Source: Siphonodentalium dalli
Taxonomy: Eukaryota; Mollusca; Scaphopoda; Gadilida; Siphonodentaliidae
NCBI GenBank assembly: GCA_032622095.1
Contig: CP136067.1
Span: 130,483,030-130,547,029 of the forward strand
Direction: 5' to 3'
Length of the DNA: 64,000 nt
Part shown: piece after piece, positions 1 to 12,004 of the stretch
How the letters are laid out: the number at the start of each line of letters is the position of its first letter
Numbering within the stretch: the first letter of the stretch is position 1
Translations under genes and position numbers: made by a program
Notes under the pieces: generated by a model
What the model saw: only the letters and a program-made list of their open reading frames with translations
Database searches by the model: none
Told to the model about the DNA's origin: nothing

Positions 1-534
1 ATTAGTCGAAAATAAATAATGATTTGATGACGTTTATATAAATAGGAGAATGTTGTTGAGATGATGTGGCGGCGATGATGGCGGTTGCTAATGTCATGCG
101 AGGTGCACATCGACCGATTTGGTTTGGCCTCTTGACTTCAAATTAATGCTGTAAGCCCACCGTTCTGCTGTGCGGCAAAAGGGTTCGCATTTTTTAAAGT
201 TCGCATCATGTAACAAAAATGGTCAACAAAATCAGATAGCATACGTACGAAACTAAGCTTTGTTTCGTTATAAGTTCATCTCAAGGTAATTGGATGTAAT
301 GAAAGTTGTTTATGTGTAAGCGAATGCATTGAATGTATAAAATGTATGTATTGTATTTAAAATCTTCAAATTTGTACTTTCATAAAACACAAAAGACATG
401 TGATCGCCTATTCCAGTTACTGGAGATCTGGAACTGAATGCAATTTTAAAATTCGAAATCTACAATATGTACAATATGATATTTTAGATAATGTGAATTA
501 GTACAAAATTTCCGCAGCATGGATTAGATCATAC

Positions 535-623
535 CTGATTTGATTGTTCCTCGTTGAAGAACTGCCAGACGTTTTCTCCATTTAACATGACAGACACATG
601 TGTACTGTTATCGTCATCATCGT
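535..623 (-). CDS. RGK-family small GTPase, minus copy, exon 2
   Basis: An 89-bp exon on the minus strand. It has a TTACAG acceptor and a GTATGA donor, and matches the plus copy exon 2 in length, phase and sequence. It codes for the same Asp5 run, VSVMLNGE and FFNEEQSNQ, with His for Gln and Asn for Lys at two sites. Phase 1 entry fits the exon 1 donor at 2,112/2,111. No frame break is seen, so both exons of this copy visible here are intact. Its downstream exons fall outside the window. Confidence 0.82.
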
Positions 624-888
624 CTGTAATATAAACAGTGAATCAATGAAAACACCAATGAAAGAGAACATCATAATACTAACAATGAACTGCAGAAGCA
701 TAGCTAGAAACAAATCGGAAATAGAAGATCAACAGACTGCATGCAACGTGACACCACCGTGATGTTATTTTCCCTACAAGTGTTAGTAATATGTGTTTCC
801 AAGCTTTTATGGTGATGTCGATATCTTCGAGTTTCTTGTGTAATTCATGTACAATTATTTGCCCAGGAAATTAAATTTGTCTACTAGA

Positions 889-974
889 GATATTGTGAGG
901 GCTTCATCATTGAAGTACTGTCACAAATTTTCTCCATTTAACATGAAAGACATGTGTGCTGCTGTTATCATCTT
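889..974 (-). pseudogene. Decayed tandem copy of RGK exon 2 (minus arm)
   Basis: Counterpart in the left arm of the pseudo-exon at 27,799. It has a TTCTAG acceptor, then sequence related to exon 2 including the block for MLNGE. The Trp codon is then replaced by TGA (bases 921-923), and the donor is lost. The stop differs from the TAA of the right-arm copy, so the two were inactivated separately or diverged after an early loss. This shows that the exon-2 tandem duplication is older than the split of the two arms. Confidence 0.65.
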
Positions 975-2111
975 CTAGAATATAGGGAATGTATCAATAA
1001 CAACACAAAGCAATGAGCACATCATAATTATAACTGTGAACTGCAGAAGCTTAGCTAAAACAAAGCGGAACTGGAAATCGCAACACACTCTATAAAACTT
1101 GATATCATCCTATTGTTATTCTCCCTGTTAGTAATCTGTGTTTCCAAGCTTTTGTGGTTATGTCAATATGTTCGAGTTTATTGTGAAATTGTGAAATATT
1201 TTCCAAGGTAATACAACTTGTATACAAGGCCTGCGAAGGTTTGTCGTAATATATCATTTGGCGATGACATTGCCTTGCTTCGTTTGGCCTATATAATTGT
1301 GACTGATTTATTTTCCATTGTAACATGTGGGGTTATGGCATGTAATGAAATACTAAATCATCATGCTGATTTATGAGGCTCCCACTTATATAGCCGTGAC
1401 AATAAGCTATGTGGTGGTGTAAATATTTTGTGAAATTATCGATTATTTCAGGAGTTGTTTGTACCCGAAAATTGAAATGCCAATAAATATTATAATCCAT
1501 AATATGTATTACAATCGATTTTTTAATAGTCTCTTAACAACTTCTCACTGCAACTCCAACAAATATACTTATTATTTAACTTTGGACGAGGGACATTAAA
1601 ACATACGGATACTAGCAATGATCCCAAGTTTTCGTCGCGTCAGAGATGTATTTTATAATATGTCGAACATTTAATCACCCCGGCCAAATTAATGGTATTG
1701 GTAATTGGCTATAACATTGATTGGTCCTACTCAGTTGTCTATTATGTTAGTGTGGCTGATAAATTAAGTCACTGAACTAGGTTTGCTTAGATGGTCAATT
1801 TTACAATTCTTTTCAAGACAGTGGCAGTATCTCAAGAGGTAAATATGCACACGTATATCTAAACACAAGACGTGATCTTGGTGAAGAGTCAACAAGACAG
1901 TGACAACTGAAAATGCTTGAATTTAAAATATCTCACACTATTCCGGACCCGTAGTGTCCATATAAAGTAATTTTTATTGCTTGTTACCTCAGTACGTATT
2001 TCTGTGACATTTAGTGCCCATATAGATGTATTTCAAGTATTGATCGACATTAGGTGCAAATTAGATGTCCAATTAAAAGTTCTATAATTAACATAGATTT
2101 ACAGTACCAAC

Positions 2112-2421
2112 CTGCAACATCGTCAACATCACCAACGTATTCTGACGTCATAAATTGTCGTATCAGCGCCGTCTTCCCAACGTCATATGAACCTACGACA
2201 GCCACACGACAGCATTCTTGGTCCAAAAACGATAAGTCGGAACAGCTAGAAGTGCGGGAAGGATTTTCGCTCGATTCGCCACTGCTTGATGTTAGGCTTA
2301 CGTCACCCAGAGAGTGCATCGAATCCCCCTTGTTGACCAGTCCTTTTGATGTGAAGCTGAACGAACGGCACGAGTACATGTCACGATCTTCAGAATTAGA
2401 TTTATAATTACGACAAGACAT
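2112..2421 (-). CDS. RGK-family small GTPase, minus (inverted) copy, exon 1
   Basis: Start ATG at 2,421 reading leftward; residues 1-103 plus one base. It is nearly the same protein as the plus-strand exon 1, with one extra residue (MSCRNYKS against MSCNYKS) and a few substitutions, including GSYDVGKT for GSHDVGKT in the P-loop. It ends in the same GTTGGT donor at phase 1. The Ser-rich N-terminal region and the TSS blocks are conserved. The reading frame is open and the substitutions look mostly conservative, so this copy may be functional. The remaining exons 3 and 4 would lie to the left of the window. The plus-strand ORF across the same bases is a shadow. Confidence 0.85.
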
Positions 2422-2665
2422 TTTGTCAAACTACAGGAACTCGAAGCTGTGATATAATTATACAGCGATGGGTTATTTACAAAGTCAACAGCATCAAGAC
2501 TGAGGCATAGAAATAGATGTGATGCTGGTGAGTTGCAAGCGCGTTATGAGTGGTATCCGTGTCTACGACTATATATATACAGGATGCTTAATCCTCATCT
2601 AATTATAATAAATGATCATATTATGACGTAGGTTGCCAGAAATAGTCACGTGAGACGTATTTGAT
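2422..2665 (-). promoter_or_regulatory. Putative core promoter and 5' UTR of minus RGK gene
   Basis: Mirror of the plus-copy promoter. TATATATA lies at about 2,570-2,579, roughly 150 bp from the ATG at 2,421. A CRE-like TGACGTA (2,624) and an E-box CACGTG (about 2,648) lie in the same order and spacing. Confidence 0.5.
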
Positions 2666-2949
2666 ACATGATATAAACACTAGGCTGAACCGGCGCTGCC
2701 CAGGTTAAAGAGACGTGGAACACGCCACTGGGAAAATTTATCGGAATATAGAATAATTTTGCTCATGCAAAGAGTTGGTGCCCCCTCCTATGATCACCAT
2801 GTCTGACACGAATGTTACCAATTCCGAATTTAAGCTACACCATTACCTTCCGTATCACGGATGTGTATACTTGTAAGTTTGGGAGAAATCCGCGATTCAA
2901 ATCTGTTGTTAAGTTTGGTGCTGCACTACATCCCCTACACAACCTCGCG

Positions 2950-3160
2950 CAAATACGCACATAATCGGCCTAAAGTTGTGGGTTGGCTTATTTTTATGAT
3001 TGTCCGCACTAAATCTGCTTAGCATCGCCTCATTATGAGTCGATAATGTGACTAAATGCTCTCATTTTCAGCACATTATCGACTCAAAATGTGTCAGATT
3101 ATCTACCTAAAATAAGTTATTTATAAGCAGATGATGTTCGGGTTTTCGGGAGAACAGGTT
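2950..3160 (-). mobile_element. Hairpin MITE copy (left arm, internally shortened)
   Basis: Contains the family hallmark: GAGTCGATAATGTG and its complement CACATTATCGACTC separated by a short spacer, next to CTAAGCAGATT-type ends. It is the mirror of the copy at 12,929-13,255 but lacks part of the distal half with the ATAAAACGAAATAA block. Confidence 0.5.
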
Positions 3161-3539
3161 GACATCCCTGACATCAACGGCGTCACTCATGTTTATTTAA
3201 ACAACACAATTAGACTCCATGGATACAACCTATATATATATGTTTGACGACAAAACGATTTTGTTAATTCGCGCGTACCCCACCACTGGCATATGTTTTT
3301 ATTATGTATTTATGCTGTGGTCCTCCTCACCACTGACATCGACGATATCACTCGGATATATCTAAACAACACCACTATCATATCACGGGGATGACAATAT
3401 ATATTGAACTTTTGTAGAAATCTATGACACGTTCACGGTGGGTGTGCTGAGTGGACACCGAAATATTCCTGGCGCCAAAGAACCTCGCGGTATTTCCACG
3501 TAAACGCTCGACGTTTGACGATAAGTCGAGCAACGTGAC

Positions 3540-3650
3540 TTCACGGAAATATACGGCGTCCGTAAAAACCGCCACATCCTATTCTATTATACAAGTTAGT
3601 AAATATACGGCGTCGGTAAAACCGCCACTTCCTATTCTATCATACAATTT
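3540..3650. repeat. Minisatellite, about 2 units (left arm)
   Basis: Two units of about 57 bp containing ATACGGCGTC and AAACCGCCAC. It is the reverse-complement partner of the roughly ten-unit array in the right arm. Confidence 0.7.
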
Positions 3651-3729
3651 ATTTAATTTGTTTAAACAACATAGTGACTAGTTTAAACAATTTAGCTAAT
3701 GTAACTCAATCCCAAGCAAATTCTAAGCA

Positions 3730-3960
3730 AATTGTTTGCGGAAAATGACACAAATAAACCAACTCACGAATTTTCAGGTGTACGCACTTTAACGTGTGTG
3801 TTCACTGTGGTCCGCGCCATAAAACAAAATAACGGGTATGAGTCCATTATGAGTTCATAATCAAATAATCACATTACGTACCTATTTCTTAGTATAGGTA
3901 GATGGTGTGCGTATCTGCGCGAGAATATATTGACACATTTCACATTATCCGTCAATTTTT
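3730..3960 (+). mobile_element. Distal half of hairpin MITE family (partial)
   Basis: AACCAACTCACGAATTTTCA, CCATAAAACAAAATAACGGG and TAATCACATTACGTACCTAT blocks in the same order as in the complete MITE copies. The hairpin half is missing. The right-arm counterpart is 11,740-11,960, in reverse. Confidence 0.45.
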
Positions 3961-4399
3961 GTGCGTATTTGTGCGAGGATTGCTGTTTCAACAACCATGC
4001 ACTGGGAGCCTATCGGACCCAATATAATAAGCTGAACAGGTGCCACATTATAACAAAAACGTCGATGGATATGGATATGCAACAATTATTAGAATCGTAT
4101 AAGGCATAAATCCGACTTGAAAATGAATCTGATTATAAGAAAACATATTGAAAGACACCAGCAACAAATATACATAAGCCATGAACAAAGAAACAAAACA
4201 GTCACACTAGTATGAAAACTCATAACTCAGGGAATTGTGTAACTGATCCTAAATTGTGATGTATTTCACCAAGATTGCATTCTATCGGATTCAGAGAAGA
4301 ATATGTTTTTAACACTTCCAGCTTTCGCTGATTGTGCTGAAGGTTGGAACATGAGTAAACCATTAATAAGGCCAAAGCTACAACATATCCTCGAAGAAA

Positions 4400-4600
4400 C
4401 ACGCCAATAATCGACCAAAAATGTGAAATAGGTACATAATGTGATAACTGATTATGAGTCGTTATTGTGAATAACATGTTCTCATTTTCAGCACATTATT
4501 GACACAAAATGAGGCGATTCTAAGCAGATTATCTACCAACACAGGTTATATTGTATTCAGATAATGTGCCAGTTTTCGAAAGAACATGGTTAAAACTAGC
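4400..4600 (-). mobile_element. Hairpin MITE copy (left arm)
   Basis: Same family. It has an internal inverted pair around GTGAATAACATG, TTCTAAGCAGATTATCTACC, and a terminal GTTTTCGAAAGAACATGG-like end. Its partner across the palindrome is the copy near 10,928. Confidence 0.5.
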
Positions 4601-4618
4601 ATGCTCACAAACACGGAG

Positions 4619-6874
4619 GTCCGAATCGGCAGCTCTGGTTTAGACTAGGTTTTATTGTAGACCTGGTTTTACTCTAGTTTAGACTAGGTTTTAGTAGGAG
4701 TAAAACTTGGTTTTATTGTACTAAACCTATGTTTTACGGGACTAAAACTAGGTTTTAGTGTAGTTAAACCCAGTTTTGTGATAAACTCAGGTTTAGTTTT
4801 TGGAATTAGATCTCAATTAAAACTATGTTTTATTGGCGTGATGAAGTTATGATAATATCGCTAATTGTTTGTGGTGAATTGGCGATATAACGACCAGGGA
4901 ACTATTATCTACGTCTGATTTATCCGCACAATACGCCTCGTCTCGAAAATATACTTTTAAATATACTTTTTACTAAAACCTAGTTTTGTGGTATTGTTAT
5001 TTGATTTTTTTCGCACAGTTTTGATGTTGTTTCTCGCGTATATGGGAGTGTTTCTTTTGAATTGGGGAGGCGTTTATGCTCGGGCGTTTGTCACTCAATA
5101 TCCACGTGCAGCTTATGTACATACAGGAGCGTCTCAGTGGAATTCTGGGAGGCGATGCCGGTACTTATGAGATAATTTCTAACAGAATATATGCCAGTGT
5201 GATGGATGATTTCTGCTACATAGGTTTTGTTTGCAATTCGCTCGTTCGGAGGCCGCTTTGGCGAATGGGAGCATGAAGGGATCGGACTGATCAGTTTGAC
5301 ATGTTAGACACGAACATGACTTTTGGAACTGATTCCTTATTCACAAAAAAATAAAATGTCTCTTTCGGTCAATTTGACGGCATGGGTTGGTGACCCACCC
5401 AAATACCTACTATAAACACCCATACCAGCCGTGGTTGGGGGTACCATCATGAGGGGAGAAAATGGAGTATGGACAATTTTCGAGAACTGTGAGGATTTCT
5501 GTCAATTTGATGGTTTGGGTGGGTGGCCCGCCACAAATAACTCATAAAAACGCCACACCCCTCACATCCGGGGCGAGGGCGGGGGGGGGTACCACCAGAG
5601 GGGTGTACATGGGATATGGACCATGTTCGAGAACGGTAAGGATCTCGGCCAATTTGACGACAGGGGTGTGTGGCCCGCTCCAAATATCCCCTAGAAACAG
5701 CCCACCCCTCAACCCATGGGAACCACCCATGGGGTGAAAATGGGGGTATGGACCATTTTCGAGAACGGTAAGGATTTCGGTCAATTTAACGGCAGAAGTG
5801 GGTCGCCCGCTCTAAATACCCCCCATACAAAACACCCCACCCTCATCCCTGGGGGTACCACACCGATGAGGATGAAAATGGTTTATGGACCATTTTATTC
5901 CTTTTTTGAACAAATGTTTCTTTCGGTCAATTTTATTGCATGAAAATGGGGGTATGGACCATTTTCGAGAATCCTAGAAACACCCTCACCCGTGAGTACC
6001 ACCCCGAGGGGATGAATAAGGGGGATGGACCATTTTCAAGAACGGTGGGTTGCCCACCCCAAATGCCCCCCATAGAAACACCCAACCCACACCCGGTGTC
6101 CATATCCAATTTTCACCCATGGTGAGGGTGGGGTGGTGGTGGTATTTCTATGGGCTATATTTGATGGCGGGCCACCCACAAATGCCGTCAAATTGGCCGA
6201 AATCCTTACTGTTCACCAAAACGGTCCACACACCATTCCGACACCTGGTGAGGGTGGGGTATTTTTTGGGGGTGGGCCACCCACACATTTCTTTTGCGAA
6301 AAAGGAATAAAATGCTCCATCCCCCATTTTCACACCAGCGGGGTGGTACCCTCCAGGGAAGAGGGTGATGGTGTTTCTATGGGATATTTGGAGCGGGCCA
6401 AACACCCCTGTCATCAAATTGGCCGAAATCCTTATTTTTCTCGAAAATGGTCCGTACCCCATTTTCACCCCTCCGAGTGGTACCACGGGGGAGGGGTGGT
6501 GTTGTTTCTATGGGGTACATGTATTCGGAGAGGGCCCCACCCATGCCGTCAAGATATATGTTTTAGTTCAAAAAGTCATGTTCGTCCGTGATGTGCATTC
6601 GTCGTTATTACTCAAAGCGCACGGGTTATTTGCCTGATTAGGAGAATAGATAGCGGGAACAGGTCGCGTGACCGGACAATGCATTGACAAGTGGCCATAA
6701 TAAACAGACAGACCACGCCTCCTATCCTCGCAATTGAACAATTGTGGCCCACAGGTAACGCAATCGACCAAATCCATGTCGTCCTAGTGTTGGAGTAAAA
6801 CTTAGTTTTACTACTAAAACCCAGTTTAAACTGATAGTTTAAACTAGGTCTAAACTGGAGATGCCGATTCGGAC
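4619..6874. mobile_element. Foldback-type element with head-to-head minisatellite
   Basis: The ends are inverted copies (GTCCGAATCGGCAGCTCTGG at left; GCCGATTCGGAC at right), flanked by the 5-bp repeat CGGAG (4,614-4,618 and 6,875-6,879). Next to each end are AGGTTTTA/TAAAACCT-rich tracts. The core (about 5,370-6,560) is a degenerate repeat of roughly 155 bp (TGGACCATTTTCGAGAACGG, then TCGGTCAATTTGACGG, then GC-rich CCACCC tracts). It reads forward up to about 6,100 and in reverse from about 6,110. The right arm lacks it. ORFs in the core are open only because the repeat has few stops; I see no protein family in them. Confidence 0.7.
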
Positions 6875-7505
6875 CGGAGATTCGAAACTGCTTTTGGCGG
6901 AATGTCACCCTCGGACCTAAGAGCGCTCGGTGACATTCCGACATCTAACGCCTCAGACCGAAGGCGCTCGCGTAACATTCCGCTCTCTAAAGCCCTGGAA
7001 CCTAAGGGCACTCGGGTGACATTCGTGTCTCTAACGGTCGAGAAATATGCTTGTTTTTCTCAAATGTCGGCGACAACTGCATAGTGCACTTAAATATTTG
7101 TCAAAAAAAAACGACTCGTACTGCCTTCGTTCGCATCGATCACACATACGCAACTATAGGTAAAGAATATTATTCCACATTGCTATGCGGGGTTTGCATG
7201 GAGGTATGTTAACGACATAGCCATTGATGGCATCTGACATTTCTGTAGACACAAATTATTCATCCAATATTCATCTTTCAATCAAATGTACATACTAACT
7301 TGAAAACGCAGAATGAGGTGAAAGATGAAGACAGAAGAAGGTATTCGACAGCATGTCTGAGTATTTTATCAATGTCCTCTCCTCTCCATTGTTCATATGT
7401 TAGAACAATATGGGTGGTGGGAAGATTAAATTGCATAATTTTTCAAGTATTAATAGTTCATCAAATGGCTGTTTTACATTTAACAATTAGTTTTGTCTTT
7501 TAAAT

Positions 7506-7690
7506 CAGCCTGCTCTCCATAAAACGCACACATTATCTGCTTATAAAGAACTTGATTTAGGTAGATAATCTGCTTAGAATTGCCTAATTTTGAGTCGAAA
7601 ATGTGCTGACAATGAGAGAATTTTAGTCACATTATCGACTCATAATGTGGCGATTCTAAGCAGATTATGTGTGGACAGACCAGTGGTTTA
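7506..7690 (+). mobile_element. Hairpin MITE copy (partial)
   Basis: Begins CAGCCTGCTCTCC, holds the CACATTATCTGC and GAGTCGAAAATGTG/CACATTATCGACTC hairpin, and ends at GTGTGGACAG. The distal half of the family unit is missing. It lies at the inner end of the left arm. Confidence 0.55.
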
Positions 7691-8690
7691 GCAGTAGTGT
7701 CTCTATATCGTCGAGATAATTAATCGTACTTTACTAATGCGGACCGCCTCGTTTTATTAATTGCGAAAATCAATAACGACAGCGAGCATATTTTGATTGG
7801 AAATTTATAAGCGACAAGCACTCACGCCTGTAAAGCGTGTGGGGATAAGTTTTTGTAAATTTCGATATTATTTTTGCGTTTTATAAGCCTAAGCTTGCAA
7901 CTAATTACACATTGAAGGTTGGAAAAGGAAAATACCTGAGCAACTTTAATCTTTCTTTTTTTTTAATTTCCAACTGGTTATGTTGGATATTTTAATTTCA
8001 AGATACCATTGACTACCGATTTCTAAAGTGTTCGAAAACAAACAAAAAAACAAAACTATAAGCAAAATAGACCAACGAATTCGCATTTTGTATCGCCGTT
8101 TCACAATTGTTCAATAAACTGTATAGGTCATATAGACGAAAATCATTTTCACAAACGAGTCTACATTAATTCTATAAACACATGCAATAGAAAATATAAA
8201 AGTATGAGAATAACGCAAGCAGGTTGGAACACTACATTTAAGGATTGAGTCTTCTGAACATATATACTCAAAGATTACACGGACTGTCCAATAACTGAAC
8301 ACATGCGTGACTAAACAGTTTTAGATCTGCAAACTCTTATTTACAGTGTATAATGTGAGTTTTTGATCTGGTTATCCATTTGCGGTCTTCAGCCAGTTAA
8401 TCTGCGCTAGTTTCGCCGCCTAAGTCATTCATAGTTCAGCCCGGTCACTCCCTGCCAGTATTGTGCTGACACATACATTATTATGTAGCTATCAGGACTT
8501 CGGCGCTTAATGTGGCACAGCTTAGCATATTACTATTACGAAAAGTGATGGAAATAGATGGCATTGAAGTGGGACATATATGTACTTCGTCACATATTTT
8601 CTCAACTGTATGGTTTTCAGTATTCGCACCCTCTGTTGACCGGTATTCAGGATTCAGACGAGGGTGGAATCCCCGTGCAACTGTCGACAT
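7690..8690. other. Central spacer of palindrome, no gene seen
   Basis: AT-rich sequence between the arms. Short ORFs only, with no family I recognise and no splice-flanked coding segment. Confidence 0.5.
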
Positions 8691-9005
8691 CTAATACGGC
8701 ACACATATCAGTTTTTATCATGGAACATAGTCCCGTCGATGTCTCTATGACACATCAATCCGATGTCTTCATGGAACATACATGTAGGTCTGTCGATATC
8801 TATTCGACACATATATCAGATTTTATCACGAACATAGTCTCGTCAATATCTATATAGCACATCAATATGATATGGCATGGAGCATTGTTCTGTCGGTATT
8901 TATACGGCATATATCAGATTGTATCATGTAAAACAGTTCCTTCGATATGTATATGGCATATTAATCCGATATTGTCATGGAACATAGTTACGTGCGCTCG
9001 GGCAA
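8690..9005. repeat. Degenerate minisatellite in palindrome centre
   Basis: About five or six units of roughly 55-60 bp around ATGGAACATAGT, CGTCGATRTCTAT and GGCACATATCAG. A further unit lies at about 9,955-10,030. ORFs here follow the repeat, not a gene. Confidence 0.65.
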
Positions 9006-9059
9006 CAGTATGGCGATCAGACAGATTCGTAGGTTGGTGTCACACTCCATGACGTCACC

Positions 9060-10310
9060 AAAAACGACGTAAAACCTCGTGGCGTTCTGACATTTTACTG
9101 TGCCGCGTTTTTGCTATGTTTATTTTATGTGTTGTTTTTGATTATTTGTTTGTCGCCGATATCGCCATTTGTCAGGATTCCCTGTTTCTATATTTAAAAC
9201 TGGCATGCTCGTAGTGAGCCTCGATTTCAATATTTTTCTCCCAGGTCAAAATACGTCAGAGTTATGACAAAAATAGATCGACCTACATTTTCTCCATCAG
9301 AACTCTACATCAAAGAGTCTATAGACTCCTTCGGGACCTACATAAACTCCTTCATTTGAGTATTTTTACTTATAATTGGGACGTTTTTATCATTTTTGGT
9401 TCGTGCGAAGACCTCTTATTATCGTACGGGAAAATAGAGACATTCAAAACGCGATTTCGTAATTCGACGCAATAGGCTGAATAGCCTAACCTTCAGTCGA
9501 GTTCCGGGTCAAATACGACGAATGACGTAACACAAAACAAAACGCATTTGTTGACACAAACACCGTTTGAAGAGTTTATTATTACATAAAATGATCGTTA
9601 TTGATTAATTATTGATATTTATTGTTGCATATTGGCTGCTATCAATATTTACACAAATAGTATTAATTATTTCTTATAATTGCTCCTTTGGTCAACTTTG
9701 ACTATCGGAAAATGAAAATGAAAATATGCCGCTGAAAAAAATGTAATCGATATTAAAGTCTCATCCTTTCCGCAACATGGAATTGGTTTTAATTACTTAA
9801 ATGATTAATATAGTAATTTGCCTTTTATCTGTGATGAAATGAGAAATGGTAATTGTTTGCTAACATTAAATTAAATTAAATAAATAAAGTAAAATACAGT
9901 GAAATTATTTTTTAAATTATTGTTTATTACATTTTTGCGCACGTTGGCATCTCTCTGAGTGCATTCTAGTTCTGTCTGTATCTATACGGCACATCGACCC
10001 GATTTAAGCACGGAACATAGTCTCGTAACCCCATTAATTGTCATATATAACATCACTATATGCTGTAATTTGACACCATGTGTCATAACCTTGAGATTAC
10101 CGGTACTATGGCCGTAGCAAAACGACTTATTTTTGAAAGTGTATATTATATACCTACTTAATGTACTGGTAATTAGTTATATGCTCGCTTTTCAGCTGCA
10201 AATGATACACTGGGCGCCAATGCAACATATGTATCGCATCCTGTCCATGTTAGCATGTTTTGTTGGTGACTGCATACCATGGACACAAGTTCGAACAATA
10301 TACTTACCAT
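9060..10310. other. Central spacer, no gene seen
   Basis: AT-rich non-coding DNA, with one stray minisatellite unit near 9,955-10,030. No coding or RNA feature seen. Confidence 0.45.
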
Positions 10311-10927
10311 TTAAAGGACAAAACTAATTGTGAAATGAAAAACAGCAATTTGGAATTATTACCACTTGCAAAGAGCATGCAATGTATACTTCCCACCACA
10401 GTCTTGTTCTAGATTGAAAACTGAAAAGGAGAGGACTTTGATACAATACTCAGACTTGTTGTCTGATCCTCTCTTCTGTCTTCATCTTTCACCTCATTGT
10501 GTTTGTTCAAGTTAGTTTGTAAATTTGATTGTAAGATGAATATTGGATGAATAACCTGTGTTTACATTAATGTCACATGCCGGCAATGGCTATGTCGTTA
10601 ACATGCCGTCTTGCATACCCGGCATATCAATGTGGAATAATGTTCTTTACCTATAGTAGCGTATTTGTGATCGATGCGAACGACGGCAGCACGAATCGTG
10701 TTTCTAGACAATATTTAAGTGCATTGTCGCCGACGATTGAGAGAGACAAGCATATTTCTCGCCCGTTAGAGACCGGAATGTCACCCGAGTGCCCTTAGGT
10801 TAAATGGCATTAGAGTCCGGAATGTTACACGAGCGCATTCGGTCTGAGGGCGTTAGATGATGGAATGTCACCGAGCGCCATCAGGTCCGAGGGTGACATT
10901 CCGTCAAAAGCATTGAGAAAGAGATTT

Positions 10928-11260
10928 CAGCCCGTTCTCCCGAAAACCGTCACATTATCTGATAATATAACCTGTTTTTGGTTGATAATCTGCTTAGAAT
11001 CGTCTCATTTTGAGTCGATAATGAGCTGAACCTGAGAGCATTTTAGTCACACTATCGACTCACAATGAAGCGATTCTAAGCAGATTACGCGCGAACAATG
11101 ACACAAATAAGCCAACTCACGACTTTTCAGGTGTACGCTCTTTAACAGGTGTTTTCACTGTGCCCGCGCCATAAACGAACGAGATACGGGTAGGAGTCAG
11201 TATCTGCTTATTTCAGAATCAAGTAATCACCTTAAAATACCTGTTTCCTCGAGCATATGT
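10928..11260 (+). mobile_element. Hairpin MITE copy (right arm)
   Basis: Near-complete family member: CAGCCCGTTCTCC start, the TCGATAATGAGC hairpin, the AAGCCAACTCACGAC block and the CATAAACGAACGAGA block. Confidence 0.55.
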
Positions 11261-11739
11261 TTTAGCTGTGGTCCTATTAATGTTTTGCTCATGTTCCAAC
11301 CGACATCATCATCAGCGAAAGCTAGAAGTGTTAGAAACGTATTATTCTCTGAATCCGATAGAATGCAATCTTTGTGAAATATATCACCATTCACCATTTA
11401 GGATCAGTTACATAGTTCCCTGAGCTATGACCTTTCATACTTGTGTGATTGTTTGATTTCTGTATTCATGACTTGTCTATATTTTGCCGCTGGTGTCTTT
11501 CAATATATTTTTTTGTAATCAGATTCATTCAAGTCGTATTCATGCCTTATACGATTCCAATAATTTCGTGTATATCGACATTAATGATCGAAGTATTTTG
11601 TTGTTCTGTGGCACCTGTTCAGCTTATTATATTGGGTCCGATTGGATCCAGTGCTTGGCTGCTGAATCAACATATCCTCGAGCGAATAAGCCTTTATCGA
11701 CGTATAATGAGAAATATGTCACTATTCTCACAGAAATAC

Positions 11740-11960
11740 ACACATAATTGACCTACAATTTGAAATATGTACGTAAGTGTGATTATTTGATTATGAAATA
11801 AGCATATAATGGACTCATACCCGTTATTTCGTTTTAAGGTGCGGGCCACAGTGAACACACAATGTTAAAGTGCTTACACCTGAACATTCGTGAGTTGGCT
11901 TATTTGTGTATTTGTCCACACCCAATTTGCTTAGAATTTGCTTGGGGTCGAGTTACGTTA
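11740..11960 (-). mobile_element. Distal half of hairpin MITE family (partial, reverse)
   Basis: Reverse orientation of the blocks listed for 3,730-3,960. It ends near GTCCACACCCAATTTGCTTA. Confidence 0.45.
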
Positions 11961-12004
11961 ACTATGTTGTTTAAACAAGTTACTATGTTGTTTAGACAGA
12001 TTAA

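Larger units (their letters stand above)
1..7510. repeat. Left arm of large imperfect inverted repeat
   Basis: Block after block matches the reverse complement of the right arm. About 60-650 matches 28,140-28,720. About 1,240-1,330 matches 16,030-16,090 and 27,500-27,560. About 1,560-2,050 matches 14,520-14,600 and 15,030-15,790. 2,050-2,900 matches 13,260-14,560. 2,900-3,640 matches 12,500-13,320. 3,960-4,440 matches 11,250-11,750. 6,880-7,510 matches 10,310-10,920. Breaks are insertions in one arm only. This arm holds the minus RGK exons. Confidence 0.8.

Noticed and set aside
2054-2407. 117-residue plus-strand ORF over the minus RGK exon 1
   Set aside because: Antisense shadow. A matching shadow exists on the other strand of the plus copy (14,180-14,533), and the RGK frame has the domain and splice evidence.
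5447-6637. Several overlapping ORFs of 70-150 residues rich in Gly, Pro and His
   Set aside because: They lie on both strands of a GC-rich tandem repeat with few stops; repeating peptides follow the DNA repeat, so not genes.
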